Positions 8,365 through 18,593 of a stretch of 64,000 nt of DNA are shown one piece after another. The notes below the pieces were generated by a model, which made no database searches, was not told the DNA's origin, and saw nothing but the letters and a program-made list of their open reading frames with translations. Numbering within the stretch: position 1 is the stretch's first letter; the number at the start of each line of letters is the position of its first letter. This DNA is from Eukaryota sp. TZLM1-RC. Lineage: Eukaryota; Metamonada: BaSk clade. The position numbers and the translations under genes are program-made. The DNA lies in contig JAUPSS010000004.1 in the NCBI GenBank assembly GCA_040285825.1, forward strand, positions 620,001-684,000, given 5' to 3'.

Positions 8365-11300
8365 CTGCCTTTTCCTCTCTTTCGAGCGACGAGCCCTGGA
8401 AGCTCTAGTCACAGGAGGTGAACTAATAGAATTATGACGCTTCTTGGGAGGAGCGGATTTAGTATGGCGACGTGCTTTTGAAGTCTTGATGAAGTCTTTA
8501 TACGCGGCAGTATTTTGGACTGTAGACACATGCTCAGTGGTGATCTCTTTACCTGGCCATTGCACTTGGCAAAAGTCACCTTCCTGGCTGAGCACTTTTT
8601 CAATGATGTGTTCTTCGACATCACCAGCAGCGACCCAGGAGTGGAACTCATCGTTGGTGGGCAAGCTGGAGTGCCAGGGAGCTAAGTGTTTGACGCTAGC
8701 TTGGACAATCGTACCTGTGCAGAGATTCTTAATATTCACAGACGAATTGGATACGATTTCAGTAATTAGGAAGGGTCCTAAATAGTCTCCATGAAGCTTA
8801 GCGGAAGAGCCAGATGCTCTCAATACCAATTGACCAACTTCAAAAGGGTTTGGAGTTGACGATCTAGCTAGCTTGGAAGCTTTGGAAGCTTGATGATGTG
8901 CTGCCTTTTCTTGTTTCTCTTTCAATCTTCGAAATTTAGATTGAATTTCTTGAATAAAAAGATGACTCAGACGTCGAGCTTTCAATGATTTCAAGAATTT
9001 TGCCAGGGTCAGATCTGGGAGACACATCAGAGCCAAAGATCACTTGGTATGGAGTGTGGTTGGTTATTGAGCTCTTGGAAGAGTTGATCAATAATTGCAC
9101 ATAAGGCAAGTATTCAGACCACACATCGTAGGCATTGAAGTCTACGAGCAATTTCCGTAGGTTTTGCAGGATGTCTCTGTGTCGGCGCTCTACCAGGCCG
9201 TTGGACTGAGAAAACCTAGGTATTGACTTTGACACCTCTATGCCCAAAAATTTGCTTAATTCGTCAAAGACAGCCTTGGAAAATTCGGGTCCATTATCGC
9301 TGTGGATTTGAAATGGAATACCAAAGATGGCACAGACTTTCCAAATTAATGCATCTGCAGTAAGATTGGCATTTATCTCTTTTAAAGGCACGATGATCGT
9401 GAACCTAGAGAAGCTGTCGATAAATACGAGGATGTATTTGTAGCCTTCTTGATCTTCTGGAAGAGGACCAATGACGTCGGCGTTGACGCGAGCAAAAGGT
9501 CTGTCAGCCCACAATGAACCGGTTGGGGGAACATGCAGTTTGGGAACTGGCTTTGTTTTCTGACAGGAGGGGCATTCTTGGACGTGCTTATTCATGTCGG
9601 TGAGCATGTTTGGCCACCAATAATCGCTGTTCCTGAGCTTGTTCAGGCTTTCAGCTTTGCTTGGATGACCTCCTTGCAGAAGTCCATGCAACAGGTTAAG
9701 GGTGTCCTTAATGAGTGATTTGGGAATCACTATCTTGTTGTCGTGAGTCATATATAAATCAAGATGATTGTTATGAACACAGTTGTTGAAAGAGGGGTCT
9801 TTGGAAGCTATGGCAAGCTTCTGTTCGGACCTAATCCTACAGAGCCATGGCTCGAAAATAGGCAGGTCGTTGGAACATCGTTCTCTGATGACCATGATAC
9901 GTTCGAAGTTGTTTAGGTCTTCGATGTAGTATCTTTCATTTTCTGTTCCATCAATTTTATCAATGTAAAATATTGGATGAAAATTTGGAGGCATTTGATG
10001 GGACAAATGATTGATCTCTTGATGGTCTATAGGTGGAACTATTCGAGACAACATATCAGCCCAGAAGTTATCTTCCCCTTTGGTATGTACCAAGTCAAAG
10101 CAGAATTCAGAGAATATGGGTAACCATCTTGTTACAATTCTGTTCTTCTCAGGAGCCGTGAACATGTAGGTAAGGTTTTGATGGTCTGTGAATATGACCA
10201 GTTTCCTTCCTTTTAAGTAGTTTTCAAAACCACTTTGAGTTAACATGAGTAGGATAGCGTAGAGTTCCTTTTTGGTTAGTCGGCCAGTTCTTTTGCGAGT
10301 TGGTTAACAACCGGCTGAAGAAGCTGATAGGCCTACATTTCCTATTGATCAGGGGGTACCGGGGTCGTCGACTTGTTCGATTTGTTCCCATATGACGCCG
10401 CCTACAGCAATGTCGGATGCATCGCAACTAATTAAAATTTGGTTTTCCTGCGGAGGTAAGCTGAGCGGCATGTGTTTCGCTATCAGTTGTTTGATCTTTC
10501 GAAGGAGTCCATCGTGCATGTCGGTCCATTGAAGGCGTTGCGCGCGGGGTTTGGGTTTAACGTTGGAGTTAGTTCCATCCTTCTTAGTCAATCTGATGAT
10601 AGGAGCGATGAGCTCAGATACCTGAGGAAGCCATTCTCTAATGAAGTTGACTGATCCTACGAGGCTGCGGACGTCTTTGATTGTCTTTGGTCTAGGTAGA
10701 TTCAGCAAAGATTCAACGCGAGTGGGATCGATAGTCCGTTGCTTGTTTTGGAAAACACTGCCCAGTATCTTGATTGGGTGTCTGGAAGACACAAAATGGC
10801 ACTTTGGAAGTCCCAAGGAAACTCTTTTGCATCTGGCTTGATCAAGGACGCGACGGAGGCGTTCAATGAATTCGTCAAAGGTTGAACCTATGATTATGAT
10901 GTCATCTATGTAAATGAAGACACCGTCTCCAGAGAAGATGTCAGCCATGACGTTTTGGAAAACGGCTGGGACATTCTTTAGGCCAAAAAGCTGCACGTTT
11001 GAACATGATACTTTTGCCAGGAATGCTCAGGGCTGTTTTCTGCCAATCCTTTCAGCAATCTTGAGTTGCCAGAAGGCTTTGGGGAGGTCAAGGGTGCCTA
11101 TGTAGTTCGCTTGGGAGAGAAATACCAGCACGTCGGAGATCCTTGGAAGGTTGGGCTCAACAGGAATGGTGTTGGCGTTGACTCCGTCCTTGCCACTATA
11201 ATCACCAGTAAGGCGGGGCTTGCGGTGATCTGGGTAGACCACTAGACAGACAGGGGAGCTGAACTCATGGTTCGATGGGACAGCAAATCCTGAGTCTACG

Positions 11301-12512
11301 AGTTCGTCGAAAATTTGGTTAGCGACCTCTAACCTGGCTGGATTCAGGGTCCTGGGGGGTCTTCTAACTCTGACGTCTTCGTTGTAGAAGTTGATTTCCA
11401 TGGGAGGGCAATCAATACCTTCAGCATGAGGCTTGAGGGTAAATACGTCTTCGAACTCTTTCAAGGTATGAAGTAGGGACTTCTTGAAATGGTCGTTGTC
11501 GAGGTTGATGGTACAACCAGATGAGTTGATGTGTTCCAACCAACGTGTGGAAACGTTGACGACTTCTGAAGCTTGCGATATTCGATGGTCGAATTCGGCT
11601 TCAGGTAATAGTAATGTGCGACAGGCGTCGTCCATTCTAATATAAATGCCCTTGTTGTTCATCAGCCCAAGGTGACTCAACAAGTCAGCACCAATGAGAA
11701 TGGTCTCATGTCCAGGAACGATGCTGAACTTGTGTTTCACGTGTACAATCTGGGAAACACTGCCTAGTCTAATGCTAAGGGTTCCAGAAGCAGTACCAAG
11801 GGACTGTGAGGTAGATTCATCAGCAATCTTGTATGATATGGTTTCGTTGGAACGTGCCATGTTACAATTACTGATGACGTCTTCTGTGACTACTGAGCAT
11901 GTTGCACCGGAGTCAATTATGCCTTTAACTTCGACATTGTTGATCAAGAAGTTTAATTGTAGGCAGTTGGTTGTGGACTTTATGGATTGTACCATAAATA
12001 TTGTATCGGAATCATATTCAGCTTGTTCTGAGAAGAAATTAGCTTGAATGTTATGCGTTTTGGTATGTTCCAAGTTGGCCAAAGGATTGATTAGGGAATC
12101 TTTCCATGTTGTGTTTTCTGTGTGGGAATGTGTTGTAGTTGTAGGGGATATGGTTTCAAAACAGTGTAAATAGTGACGGGAACGTTTATTATATGATGAA
12201 GAGCCCTTGCCTCTGCCGCGAGTGCCTCTTCGGCTACGGAAACCAGAACCTCTAGAACCTCTGCCTCGAGCTTTGTGTTGAGCTTGTTGCTCTCTCCACT
12301 TTTTGCTTCTTTGGCAGTCCTCACTAGGGCACCTTTCAGTCGGATGACCCATTTGTTTACAGAAATTGCATTGGACGTTGACATCAGACTGAGTGGAAGA
12401 CGGTTGAGTAGAGCTTCCTTCTCGTCGTTGTTGTTTTGGGCGCCTGCCAGAGCTGGAACCTCTTGTTTTGGGGATAGCAGGGGAGAAGGTACCGTCTGTC
12501 TGCGACGGTTCT
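8359..12512 (-). pseudogene. Copy 1 pol: zinc knuckle, protease, RT, RNase H, integrase (frameshifted)
   Basis: The pol frame opens at about 12512 and carries CNFCKQMGHPTERC (CX2CX4HX4C zinc knuckle), protease DSGATCSVV, and RT up to GTLDLPKAFWQLKIAE. It is then broken near 11040, 10990, 10360, 10270 and 8950. Pieces: 12352-11027 (from the first ATG), 10996-10349, 10427-10224, 10246-8936, 9036-8359. Later pieces hold YIDD, RNase H (ISCDASD, TDHQNLTYMF), integrase zinc finger (CPSCQKTK), the catalytic Asp in NADVIGPL, HSDNGPEF and the Glu in GLVERRHRD. Every break coincides with a homopolymer one base longer or shorter than in copy 2, which is open there. The stop (TAG) lies five bases into the 3' LTR. 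These are either decay or consensus errors; the latter seems likelier. Confidence 0.88.
12466..12472 (-). promoter_or_regulatory. Candidate -1 ribosomal frameshift heptamer C CCA AAA (copy 1)
   Basis: On the minus strand, CCCAAAA is phased as C_CCA_AAA in the frame continuing gag (frame 12585-12091). Slipping back one base gives the pol frame (...TRGSSSGRRPKQQ, then the zinc knuckle), which is closed by a TGA just upstream (about 12512). This fits the X_XXY_YYZ rule for -1 frameshifting. The same heptamer is conserved in copy 2. I did not fold the downstream RNA. Confidence 0.5.
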
Positions 12513-12568
12513 CAGTCTGGAACGAGATTCTATTTTGATACAAGAAGTCCACGTGATTGATCTGCTCC

Positions 12569-14689
12569 TTAAAAAGATCTAGCATTACAAAAGTTTTCGT
12601 ACTCTATTTGGAGAACACTGAAAAATTCACCTAGGGTGTGGCCATCTGAGTAGTAATGGGAGGGGTTGGACCAGATCCTGAGGAGTCTGTCCCTGATGAT
12701 GGTAATACCGATGCTTTCAATGACGTGAGAAGCAATTTCCCATTCGGGGAGTCGGTCTACGGGGTTTCCGTGGATGGTGATGTTTCTCATTTGATGAGTC
12801 AGGCCACGAACGTCTTGGATAGCGGTGGAACGCGTTAAGACTCTGCCTATGTTAAGCATGAAGTCTATCCATCTGTTACCATAATCTCTCTCAGACCAAT
12901 CCATGTTAACTGCATGTAGAGCGTCCAGAGCTTGATCCAGTCTACTGAATTGGGTTCTCCTTAGGATCTGTTCCCAAATGTTGCGTTCATCTCTGCTGGT
13001 TGGGACCATCGCAGAGGAAATTGAAAGGCCAGTGCCTTGATACCTTAAAGCGTTGAGAGCTTCAGGTGTAACGCATTCAGCTAAACCTCTGGGACTGATG
13101 CGCATGGCGGATCGGAAGAGATCCCATTCGTGAACTGGTTCGCTGTCGAACCGTTGGTCAGATGCCAATTCTGCTGATCTGGCTAGTTCGAGTTCTTCGC
13201 GAAGTCTGGCAACTTCGCTGGCCAAAGCAACTTGAGCAGGGTCTTCGATATTACCTCGAGCCTCATCGACTATTCTGTCGGTGCGACTCCAGAGAATGAA
13301 TTTGTTAACAAACTTTAGGAGTTTATCAACATCTCTTAAGTCAGAAGCATCGAGAGTTGGACGTTTGGGACGGTCCCTACGTCTATTATCCCTGTCTCTT
13401 GATCCCACCATGGAAGATAGGAGAAGGTTGCTGTCGTAAGTACCCGAAAATGTAGAACGAGAAGAACTTACTGTGGATGGTGTTGGTTGAACCGGGGGCT
13501 GAGAACTTGTAGAACTAGTGGAAAGGAGTGTGGGTGGAACCACTGATTGTTCCATTGGCTGTGCAGGTACTGGAGTGTGTTCCATGGGTGTTAACACAGT
13601 TGGAATAGAGTCAGGAGTTGGAGACTCATCACTGACTTCCACTACAACGTCCTCTTCAGTTTGTTCCATGGGAGGATTATGCGAGGGTTGTGTGGGGGGT
13701 TCTGTAGAAGTTTCCATAGGTTGTTCAACGGAGGATGGAACTTCGTTTTGGTGAGGTTCAGGGGAAGGTTCAGTTTCTTCAATCTGGGCAGGAACCTGAT
13801 ATGAAGAGATCGCTGGTTGTACCAAGCGTGTCTTTTCTATGCGACCTTCTACCATGACCCATTTCAACATCCTGGATTCTATGCATCCAGGGAAAACTGT
13901 GACAAGCTGGAGAGCTCTTTGAAGATTGCCTGATCTTCTGTGGTCAGGCCCACAATATGAAGCTATATGGTCAGGACGTCTGTCGTAAAGAAAGAGTCTT
14001 TCACCATATGTGGTTTCAGTAAACCACCACCCTGTTCTATAATCTCTGTCGATGAGGATATCGAGAGATGCGTTGTACCCAGGGCTGAACCTAGGGTATG
14101 GGCAAGGGTTGTGAACATTTATGAAGAGGTTGTCTTCATCTCCAGCGAAGCGTCTGAATACTCCTTCTCGAGTAGTTCTCATGAACCTAACTCCGGGTCT
14201 TGGTTCATAAGTTGGTTCAGGGTCATTCCTGGAGGTTTCTGGGGTGATCCTTTCATCGGAAAGAAATGGACCAATTCTGGGAGAGATCCATAATCCTAAG
14301 TCGTTCTCGACTTTGGGACCGTAGAAAGGAGGCCGTTTGTTGCTCATCTCCGTGGGAGGGATGGCTTCTGGATCCCCTGGAATGACTCGTGTGTCCCTAT
14401 ATCTAGCATAAGGGTTGTGCTGACGGGAAGCACCATGATTGACACTTGAGCTAGCGTAGGAGCTAGTTTGAGAAGGGGTAAGTTGAGCAGGTGTAGAGGA
14501 TGTTCCTCTTCTAGCTTCAATCTCTCTGTCCAATCTTTTTCTGTGTTCCCAGTTTCGTTCTTCTTGGAGAAAACGCTCTATATATTCTTTAGAGACCTCA
14601 CCAGGAATTTTGTCAATTTCAGAAGAAGGTGCCGTGGGAGGGACCTGATGTTGAGGTAGAGGGAGAATTCCTTGGGAGGTTCCTCGTAC
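12569..14689 (-). CDS. Copy 1 gag-like ORF2
   Basis: Open from about 14689, after a stop, to 12569. The first part is Pro/Ser/Gln-rich with an early charged helix (EEYIERF-like, then LQEERNWEHRKRLDREIEA). A middle region is rich in Thr/Pro/Ser (MEQTEEDVVVEVSDESPT). A helical capsid-like C-terminal part follows (VHEWDLFRSAMRISPRGL, RRTQFSRLDQALDALHAVN, HTLGEFFSVLQIEYENF). No ATG lies near the left end of the frame, so translation probably enters from ORF1 or by frameshift. The frame closes at TAA in a T-run that is one base longer than in copy 2; with the shorter run it continues into the frame carrying the slippery heptamer. Functional assignment as Gag rests on position before the zinc knuckle and helical content. 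Confidence 0.65.
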   Translation of the reverse strand, partial: VRGTSQGILPLPQHQVPPTAPSSEIDKIPGEVSKEYIERFLQEERNWEHRKRLDREIEARRGTSSTPAQLTPSQTSSYASSSVNHGASRQHNPYARYRDTRVIPGDPEAIPPTEMSNKRPPFYGPKVENDLGLWISPRIGPFLSDERITPETSRNDPEPTYEPRPGVRFMRTTREGVFRRFAGDEDNLFINVHNPCPYPRFSPGYNASLDILIDRDYRTGWWFTETTYGERLFLYDRRPDHIASYCGPDHRRSGNLQRALQLVTVFPGCIESRMLKWVMVEGRIEKTRLVQPAISSYQVPAQIEETEPSPEPHQNEVPSSVEQPMETSTEPPTQPSHNPPMEQTEEDVVVEVSDESPTPDSIPTVLTPMEHTPVPAQPMEQSVVPPTLLSTSSTSSQPPVQPTPSTVSSSRSTFSGTYDSNLLLSSMVGSRDRDNRRRDRPKRPTLDASDLRDVDKLLKFVNKFILWSRTDRIVDEARGNIEDPAQVALASEVARLREELELARSAELASDQRFDSEPVHEWDLFRSAMRISPRGLAECVTPEALNALRYQGTGLSISSAMVPTSRDERNIWEQILRRTQFSRLDQALDALHAVNMDWSERDYGNRWIDFMLNIGRVLTRSTAIQDVRGLTHQMRNITIHGNPVDRLPEWEIASHVIESIGITIIRDRLLRIWSNPSHYYSDGHTLGEFFSVLQIEYENFCNARSF

Positions 14690-15498
14690 TCAACCAAATC
14701 TGAAAAGATTTGTTCGTACCTTTTCCTTTGCTCTTCGGAAAGATACGAAGGAAGGTTCGAAAAGCTAGGAATGGAATCACTAGCCTGGTGAGGGGAAACA
14801 GATAGATTATTAACTCCACTAACTGTTGAAGTCAGAGGAGATCCTGAAGCTGGAACAGCAGGATTTTGAATGTTCCTCCTAACAGTTGGAACTGGAGGGA
14901 GGAGCTGTTGAGAATGAGAGGGTGGAACCTCAGAACTAGATGAAAGGGATGAAGATGGTACTTCAATGGCCTTTGTAGAGGAGGAAGAGGGTTGATCTTC
15001 TAATCCTTCCTTTGACGCGAGAGAAGGTTGAACAGTCTCTCTGTTCTGAGTAGAAGGTGAAGGTGGTACTTCAGAACTTCTTTCAGGGAGGGGAGAAGGT
15101 GGGACTTCAGACGCCCTTAAATGTGAAGGAGGAAGAGGAGCAACGGAATCCTCAACATCTTCATCGTCGTAGGAGACTAATGAAGGGCTTCTTCCTTCCG
15201 AAGGAATAGAATCCTTGGGAGGGTTGTCTCCTTCTACAGGAACGGAATCCCGAGGAGAGGAACTTCCTTCCATGGGAACGGAATCCTCAGGAAGGGAACT
15301 ATCTTCCTTTGGGGTAGAACCCTCGGGAAGAGTTGCTTCAGGAAGCGCAGAAGCTTCAACCGAAGAAGGAGGCACGGAAGCAGAGTCTGTGGTTAGTGGT
15401 GAGGAAGAGGGACCAGTCTCTTCCTCAAGGATCCTACGCTGAGCCGGGGACGACCCAATACGTATTGATGGTCTATGGCTAGGGTTATCGTGTGACAT
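14578..15498 (-). CDS. Copy 1 ORF1: Ser/Pro-rich N-terminal Gag region starting in the LTR
   Basis: A 306-residue frame whose ATG (15496-15498) lies 119 bp into the 151-bp LTR in element orientation. It reads straight across the LTR edge, where a tRNA primer-binding site would normally be. Content is extremely Ser/Pro/Glu-rich (repeated (L/S)P(E/K)(D/E)S and EVPPS blocks), probably disordered, ending in a short helix (YEQIFSDLVEYEEPP). It overlaps the start of ORF2 (from 14689) in the -1 relation, so ORF1 and ORF2 may be one Gag. I found no canonical slippery heptamer in the overlap. Copy 2 has the same ORF broken by one extra A. Confidence 0.7.
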   Translation of the reverse strand: MSHDNPSHRPSIRIGSSPAQRRILEEETGPSSSPLTTDSASVPPSSVEASALPEATLPEGSTPKEDSSLPEDSVPMEGSSSPRDSVPVEGDNPPKDSIPSEGRSPSLVSYDDEDVEDSVAPLPPSHLRASEVPPSPLPERSSEVPPSPSTQNRETVQPSLASKEGLEDQPSSSSTKAIEVPSSSLSSSSEVPPSHSQQLLPPVPTVRRNIQNPAVPASGSPLTSTVSGVNNLSVSPHQASDSIPSFSNLPSYLSEEQRKRYEQIFSDLVEYEEPPKEFSLYLNIRSLPRHLLLKLTKFLVRSLKNI

Positions 15499-15616
15499 AG
15501 CTTGTGTAAATGTAAAGTAATTTATTAGCGAGAGGAATTGTATTCTCTCTTCTTAAGCTAACAGGCGGAATACTAATAACTAAACTATTAACTATAAATA
15601 CTATTCAAGACTAACA
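15466..15616 (-). repeat. Shared central LTR (151 bp)
   Basis: It serves as the 5' LTR of copy 1 and the 3' LTR of copy 2. Same 151 bp as the outer LTRs. It carries the ORF1 start codon (15498) and the pol stop codon of copy 2 (15611-15613). Confidence 0.93.
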
Positions 15617-18493
15617 CTGCCTTTTCCTCTCTTTCGAGCGACGAGCCCTGGAAGCTCTAGTCACAGGAGGTGAACTAATAGAATTATGACGCTTCTTGGG
15701 AGGAGCGGATTTAGTATGGCGACGTGCTTTTGAAGTCTTGATGAAGTCTTTATACGCGGCAGTATTTTGGACTGTAGACACATGCTCAGTGGTGATCTCT
15801 TTACCTGGCCATTGCACTTGGCAAAAGTCACCTTCCTGGCTGAGCACTTTTTCAATGATGTGTTCTTCGACATCACCAGCAGCGACCCAGGAGTGGAACT
15901 CATCGTTGGTGGGCAAGCTGGAGTGCCAGGGAGCTAAGTGTTTGACGCTAGCTTGGACAATCGTACCTGTGCAGAGATTCTTAATATTCACAGACGAATT
16001 GGATACGATTTCAGTAATTAGGAAGGGTCCTAAATAGTCTCCATGAAGCTTAGCGGAAGAGCCAGATGCTCTCAATACCAATTGACCAACTTCAAAAGGG
16101 TTTGGAGTTGACGATCTAGCTAGCTTGGAAGCTTTGGAAGCTTGATGATGTGCTGCCTTTTCTTGTTTCTCTTTCAATCTTCGAAATTTAGATTGAATTT
16201 CTTGAATAAAAGATGACTCAGACGTCGAGCTTTCAATGATTTCAAGAATTTTGCCAGGGTCAGATCTGGGAGACACATCAGAGCCAAAGATCACTTGGTA
16301 TGGAGTGTGGTTGGTTATTGAGCTCTTGGAAGAGTTGATCAATAATTGCACATAAGGCAAGTATTCAGACCACACATCGTAGGCATTGAAGTCTACGAGC
16401 AATTTCCGTAGGTTTTGCAGGATGTCTCTGTGTCGGCGCTCTACCAGGCCGTTGGACTGAGAAAACCTAGGTATTGACTTTGACACCTCTATGCCCAAAA
16501 ATTTGCTTAATTCGTCAAAGACAGCCTTGGAAAATTCGGGTCCATTATCGCTGTGGATTTGAAATGGAATACCAAAGATGGCACAGACTTTCCAAATTAA
16601 TGCATCTGCAGTAAGATTGGCATTTATCTCTTTTAAAGGCACGATGATCGTGAACCTAGAGAAGCTGTCGATAAATACGAGGATGTATTTGTAGCCTTCT
16701 TGATCTTCTGGAAGAGGACCAATGACGTCGGCGTTGACGCGAGCAAAAGGTCTGTCAGCCCACAATGAACCGGTTGGGGGAACATGCAGTTTGGGAACTG
16801 GCTTTGTTTTCTGACAGGAGGGGCATTCTTGGACGTGCTTATTCATGTCGGTGAGCATGTTTGGCCACCAATAATCGCTGTTCCTGAGCTTGTTCAGGCT
16901 TTCAGCTTTGCTTGGATGACCTCCTTGCAGAAGTCCATGCAACAGGTTAAGGGTGTCCTTAATGAGTGATTTGGGAATCACTATCTTGTTGTCGTGAGTC
17001 ATATATAAATCAAGATGATTGTTATGAACACAGTTGTTGAAAGAGGGGTCTTTGGAAGCTATGGCAAGCTTCTGTTCGGACCTAATCCTACAGAGCCATG
17101 GCTCGAAAATAGGCAGGTCGTTGGAACATCGTTCTCTGATGACCATGATACGTTCGAAGTTGTTTAGGTCTTCGATGTAGTATCTTTCATTTTCTGTTCC
17201 ATCAATTTTATCAATGTAAAATATTGGATGAAAATTTGGAGGCATTTGATGGGACAAATGATTGATCTCTTGATGGTCTATAGGTGGAACTATTCGAGAC
17301 AACATATCAGCCCAGAAGTTATCTTCCCCTTTGGTATGTACCAAGTCAAAGCAGAATTCAGAGAATATGGGTAACCATCTTGTTACAATTCTGTTCTTCT
17401 CAGGAGCCGTGAACATGTAGGTAAGGTTTTGATGGTCTGTGAATATGACCAGTTTCCTTCCTTTTAAGTAGTTTTCAAAACCACTTTGAGTTAACATGAG
17501 TAGGATAGCGTAGAGTTCCTTTTGGTTAGTCGGCCAGTTCTTTTGCGAGTTGGTTAACAACCGGCTGAAGAAGCTGATAGGCCTACATTTCCTATTGATC
17601 AGGGGGGTACCGGGGTCGTCGACTTGTTCGATTTGTTCCCATATGACGCCGCCTACAGCAATGTCGGATGCATCGCAACTAATTAAAATTTGGTTTTCCT
17701 GCGGAGGTAAGCTGAGCGGCATGTGTTTCGCTATCAGTTGTTTGATCTTTCGAAGGAGTCCATCGTGCATGTCGGTCCATTGAAGACGTTGCGCGCGGGG
17801 TTTGGGTTTAACGTTGGAGTTAGTTCCATCCTTCTTAGTCAATCTGATGATAGGAGCGATGAGCTCAGATACCTGAGGAAGCCATTCTCTAATGAAGTTG
17901 ACTGATCCTACGAGGCTGCGGACGTCTTTGATTGTCTTTGGTCTAGGTAGATTCAGCAAAGATTCAACGCGAGTGGGATCGATAGTCCGTTGCTTGTTTT
18001 GGAAAACACTGCCCAGTATCTTGATTGGGTGTCTGGAAGACACAAAATGGCACTTTGGAAGTCCCAAGGAAACTCTTTTGCATCTGGCTTGATCAAGGAC
18101 GCGACGGAGGCGTTCAATGAATTCGTCAAAGGTTGAACCTATGATTATGATGTCATCTATGTAAATGAAGACACCGTCTCCAGAGAAGATGTCAGCCATG
18201 ACGTTTTGGAAAACGGCTGGGACATTCTTTAGGCCAAAAGCTGCACGTTTGAACATGATACTTTTGCCAGGAATGCTCAGGGCTGTTTTCTGCCAATCCT
18301 TTTCAGCAATCTTGAGTTGCCAGAAGGCTTTGGGGAGGTCAAGGGTGCCTATGTAGTTCGCTTGGGAGAGAAATACCAGCACGTCGGAGATCCTTGGAAG
18401 GTTGGGCTCAACAGGAATGGTGTTGGCGTTGACTCCGTCCTTGCCACTATAATCACCAGTAAGGCGGGGCTTGCGGTGATCTGGGTAGACCAC
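15611..18493 (-). CDS. Copy 2 pol: RT, RNase H, integrase, chromodomain-like tail (open)
   Basis: A 960-codon open frame. It begins inside RT, since the preceding 100 bp are frameshifted, so there is no genuine start. RT: RLTGDYSG, GTLDLPKAFWQLK, AAFGLKNVPAVFQ, and the catalytic YIDDIIIIG. RNase H: ISCDASDIAVGG, Glu in ELYAI, TDHQNLTYMF. Integrase: H...H and CPSCQKTK zinc finger, NADVIGPL (D), HSDNGPEF (D), GLVERRHRD (E). The C-terminal part has the GPF-type module (LHGDYLGPFLITE), then EEHIIEKVLS...CQVQWPGK, resembling a chromodomain, and a basic tail (RRSKERKRQC). The stop is inside the LTR. This is the better-preserved pol copy; together the enzymes copy the element RNA and insert cDNA. 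Confidence 0.92.
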   Translation of the reverse strand: MVYPDHRKPRLTGDYSGKDGVNANTIPVEPNLPRISDVLVFLSQANYIGTLDLPKAFWQLKIAEKDWQKTALSIPGKSIMFKRAAFGLKNVPAVFQNVMADIFSGDGVFIYIDDIIIIGSTFDEFIERLRRVLDQARCKRVSLGLPKCHFVSSRHPIKILGSVFQNKQRTIDPTRVESLLNLPRPKTIKDVRSLVGSVNFIREWLPQVSELIAPIIRLTKKDGTNSNVKPKPRAQRLQWTDMHDGLLRKIKQLIAKHMPLSLPPQENQILISCDASDIAVGGVIWEQIEQVDDPGTPLINRKCRPISFFSRLLTNSQKNWPTNQKELYAILLMLTQSGFENYLKGRKLVIFTDHQNLTYMFTAPEKNRIVTRWLPIFSEFCFDLVHTKGEDNFWADMLSRIVPPIDHQEINHLSHQMPPNFHPIFYIDKIDGTENERYYIEDLNNFERIMVIRERCSNDLPIFEPWLCRIRSEQKLAIASKDPSFNNCVHNNHLDLYMTHDNKIVIPKSLIKDTLNLLHGLLQGGHPSKAESLNKLRNSDYWWPNMLTDMNKHVQECPSCQKTKPVPKLHVPPTGSLWADRPFARVNADVIGPLPEDQEGYKYILVFIDSFSRFTIIVPLKEINANLTADALIWKVCAIFGIPFQIHSDNGPEFSKAVFDELSKFLGIEVSKSIPRFSQSNGLVERRHRDILQNLRKLLVDFNAYDVWSEYLPYVQLLINSSKSSITNHTPYQVIFGSDVSPRSDPGKILEIIESSTSESSFIQEIQSKFRRLKEKQEKAAHHQASKASKLARSSTPNPFEVGQLVLRASGSSAKLHGDYLGPFLITEIVSNSSVNIKNLCTGTIVQASVKHLAPWHSSLPTNDEFHSWVAAGDVEEHIIEKVLSQEGDFCQVQWPGKEITTEHVSTVQNTAAYKDFIKTSKARRHTKSAPPKKRHNSISSPPVTRASRARRSKERKRQC

Positions 18494-18593
18494 TAGACAG
18501 ACAGGGAGCTGAACTCATGGTTCGATGGGACAGCAAATCCTGAGTCTACGAGTTCGTCGAAAATTTGGTTAGCGACCTCTAACCTGGCTGGAT

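Noticed and set aside
11694-12047. Plus-strand open frames opposite pol and gag (11694-12047, 12275-12538, 13518-13754, 13967-14293 and their copies at 18.9-22.7 kb)
   Set aside because: They mirror strong minus-strand coding sequence, show no domain, and are conserved only because the element is duplicated.
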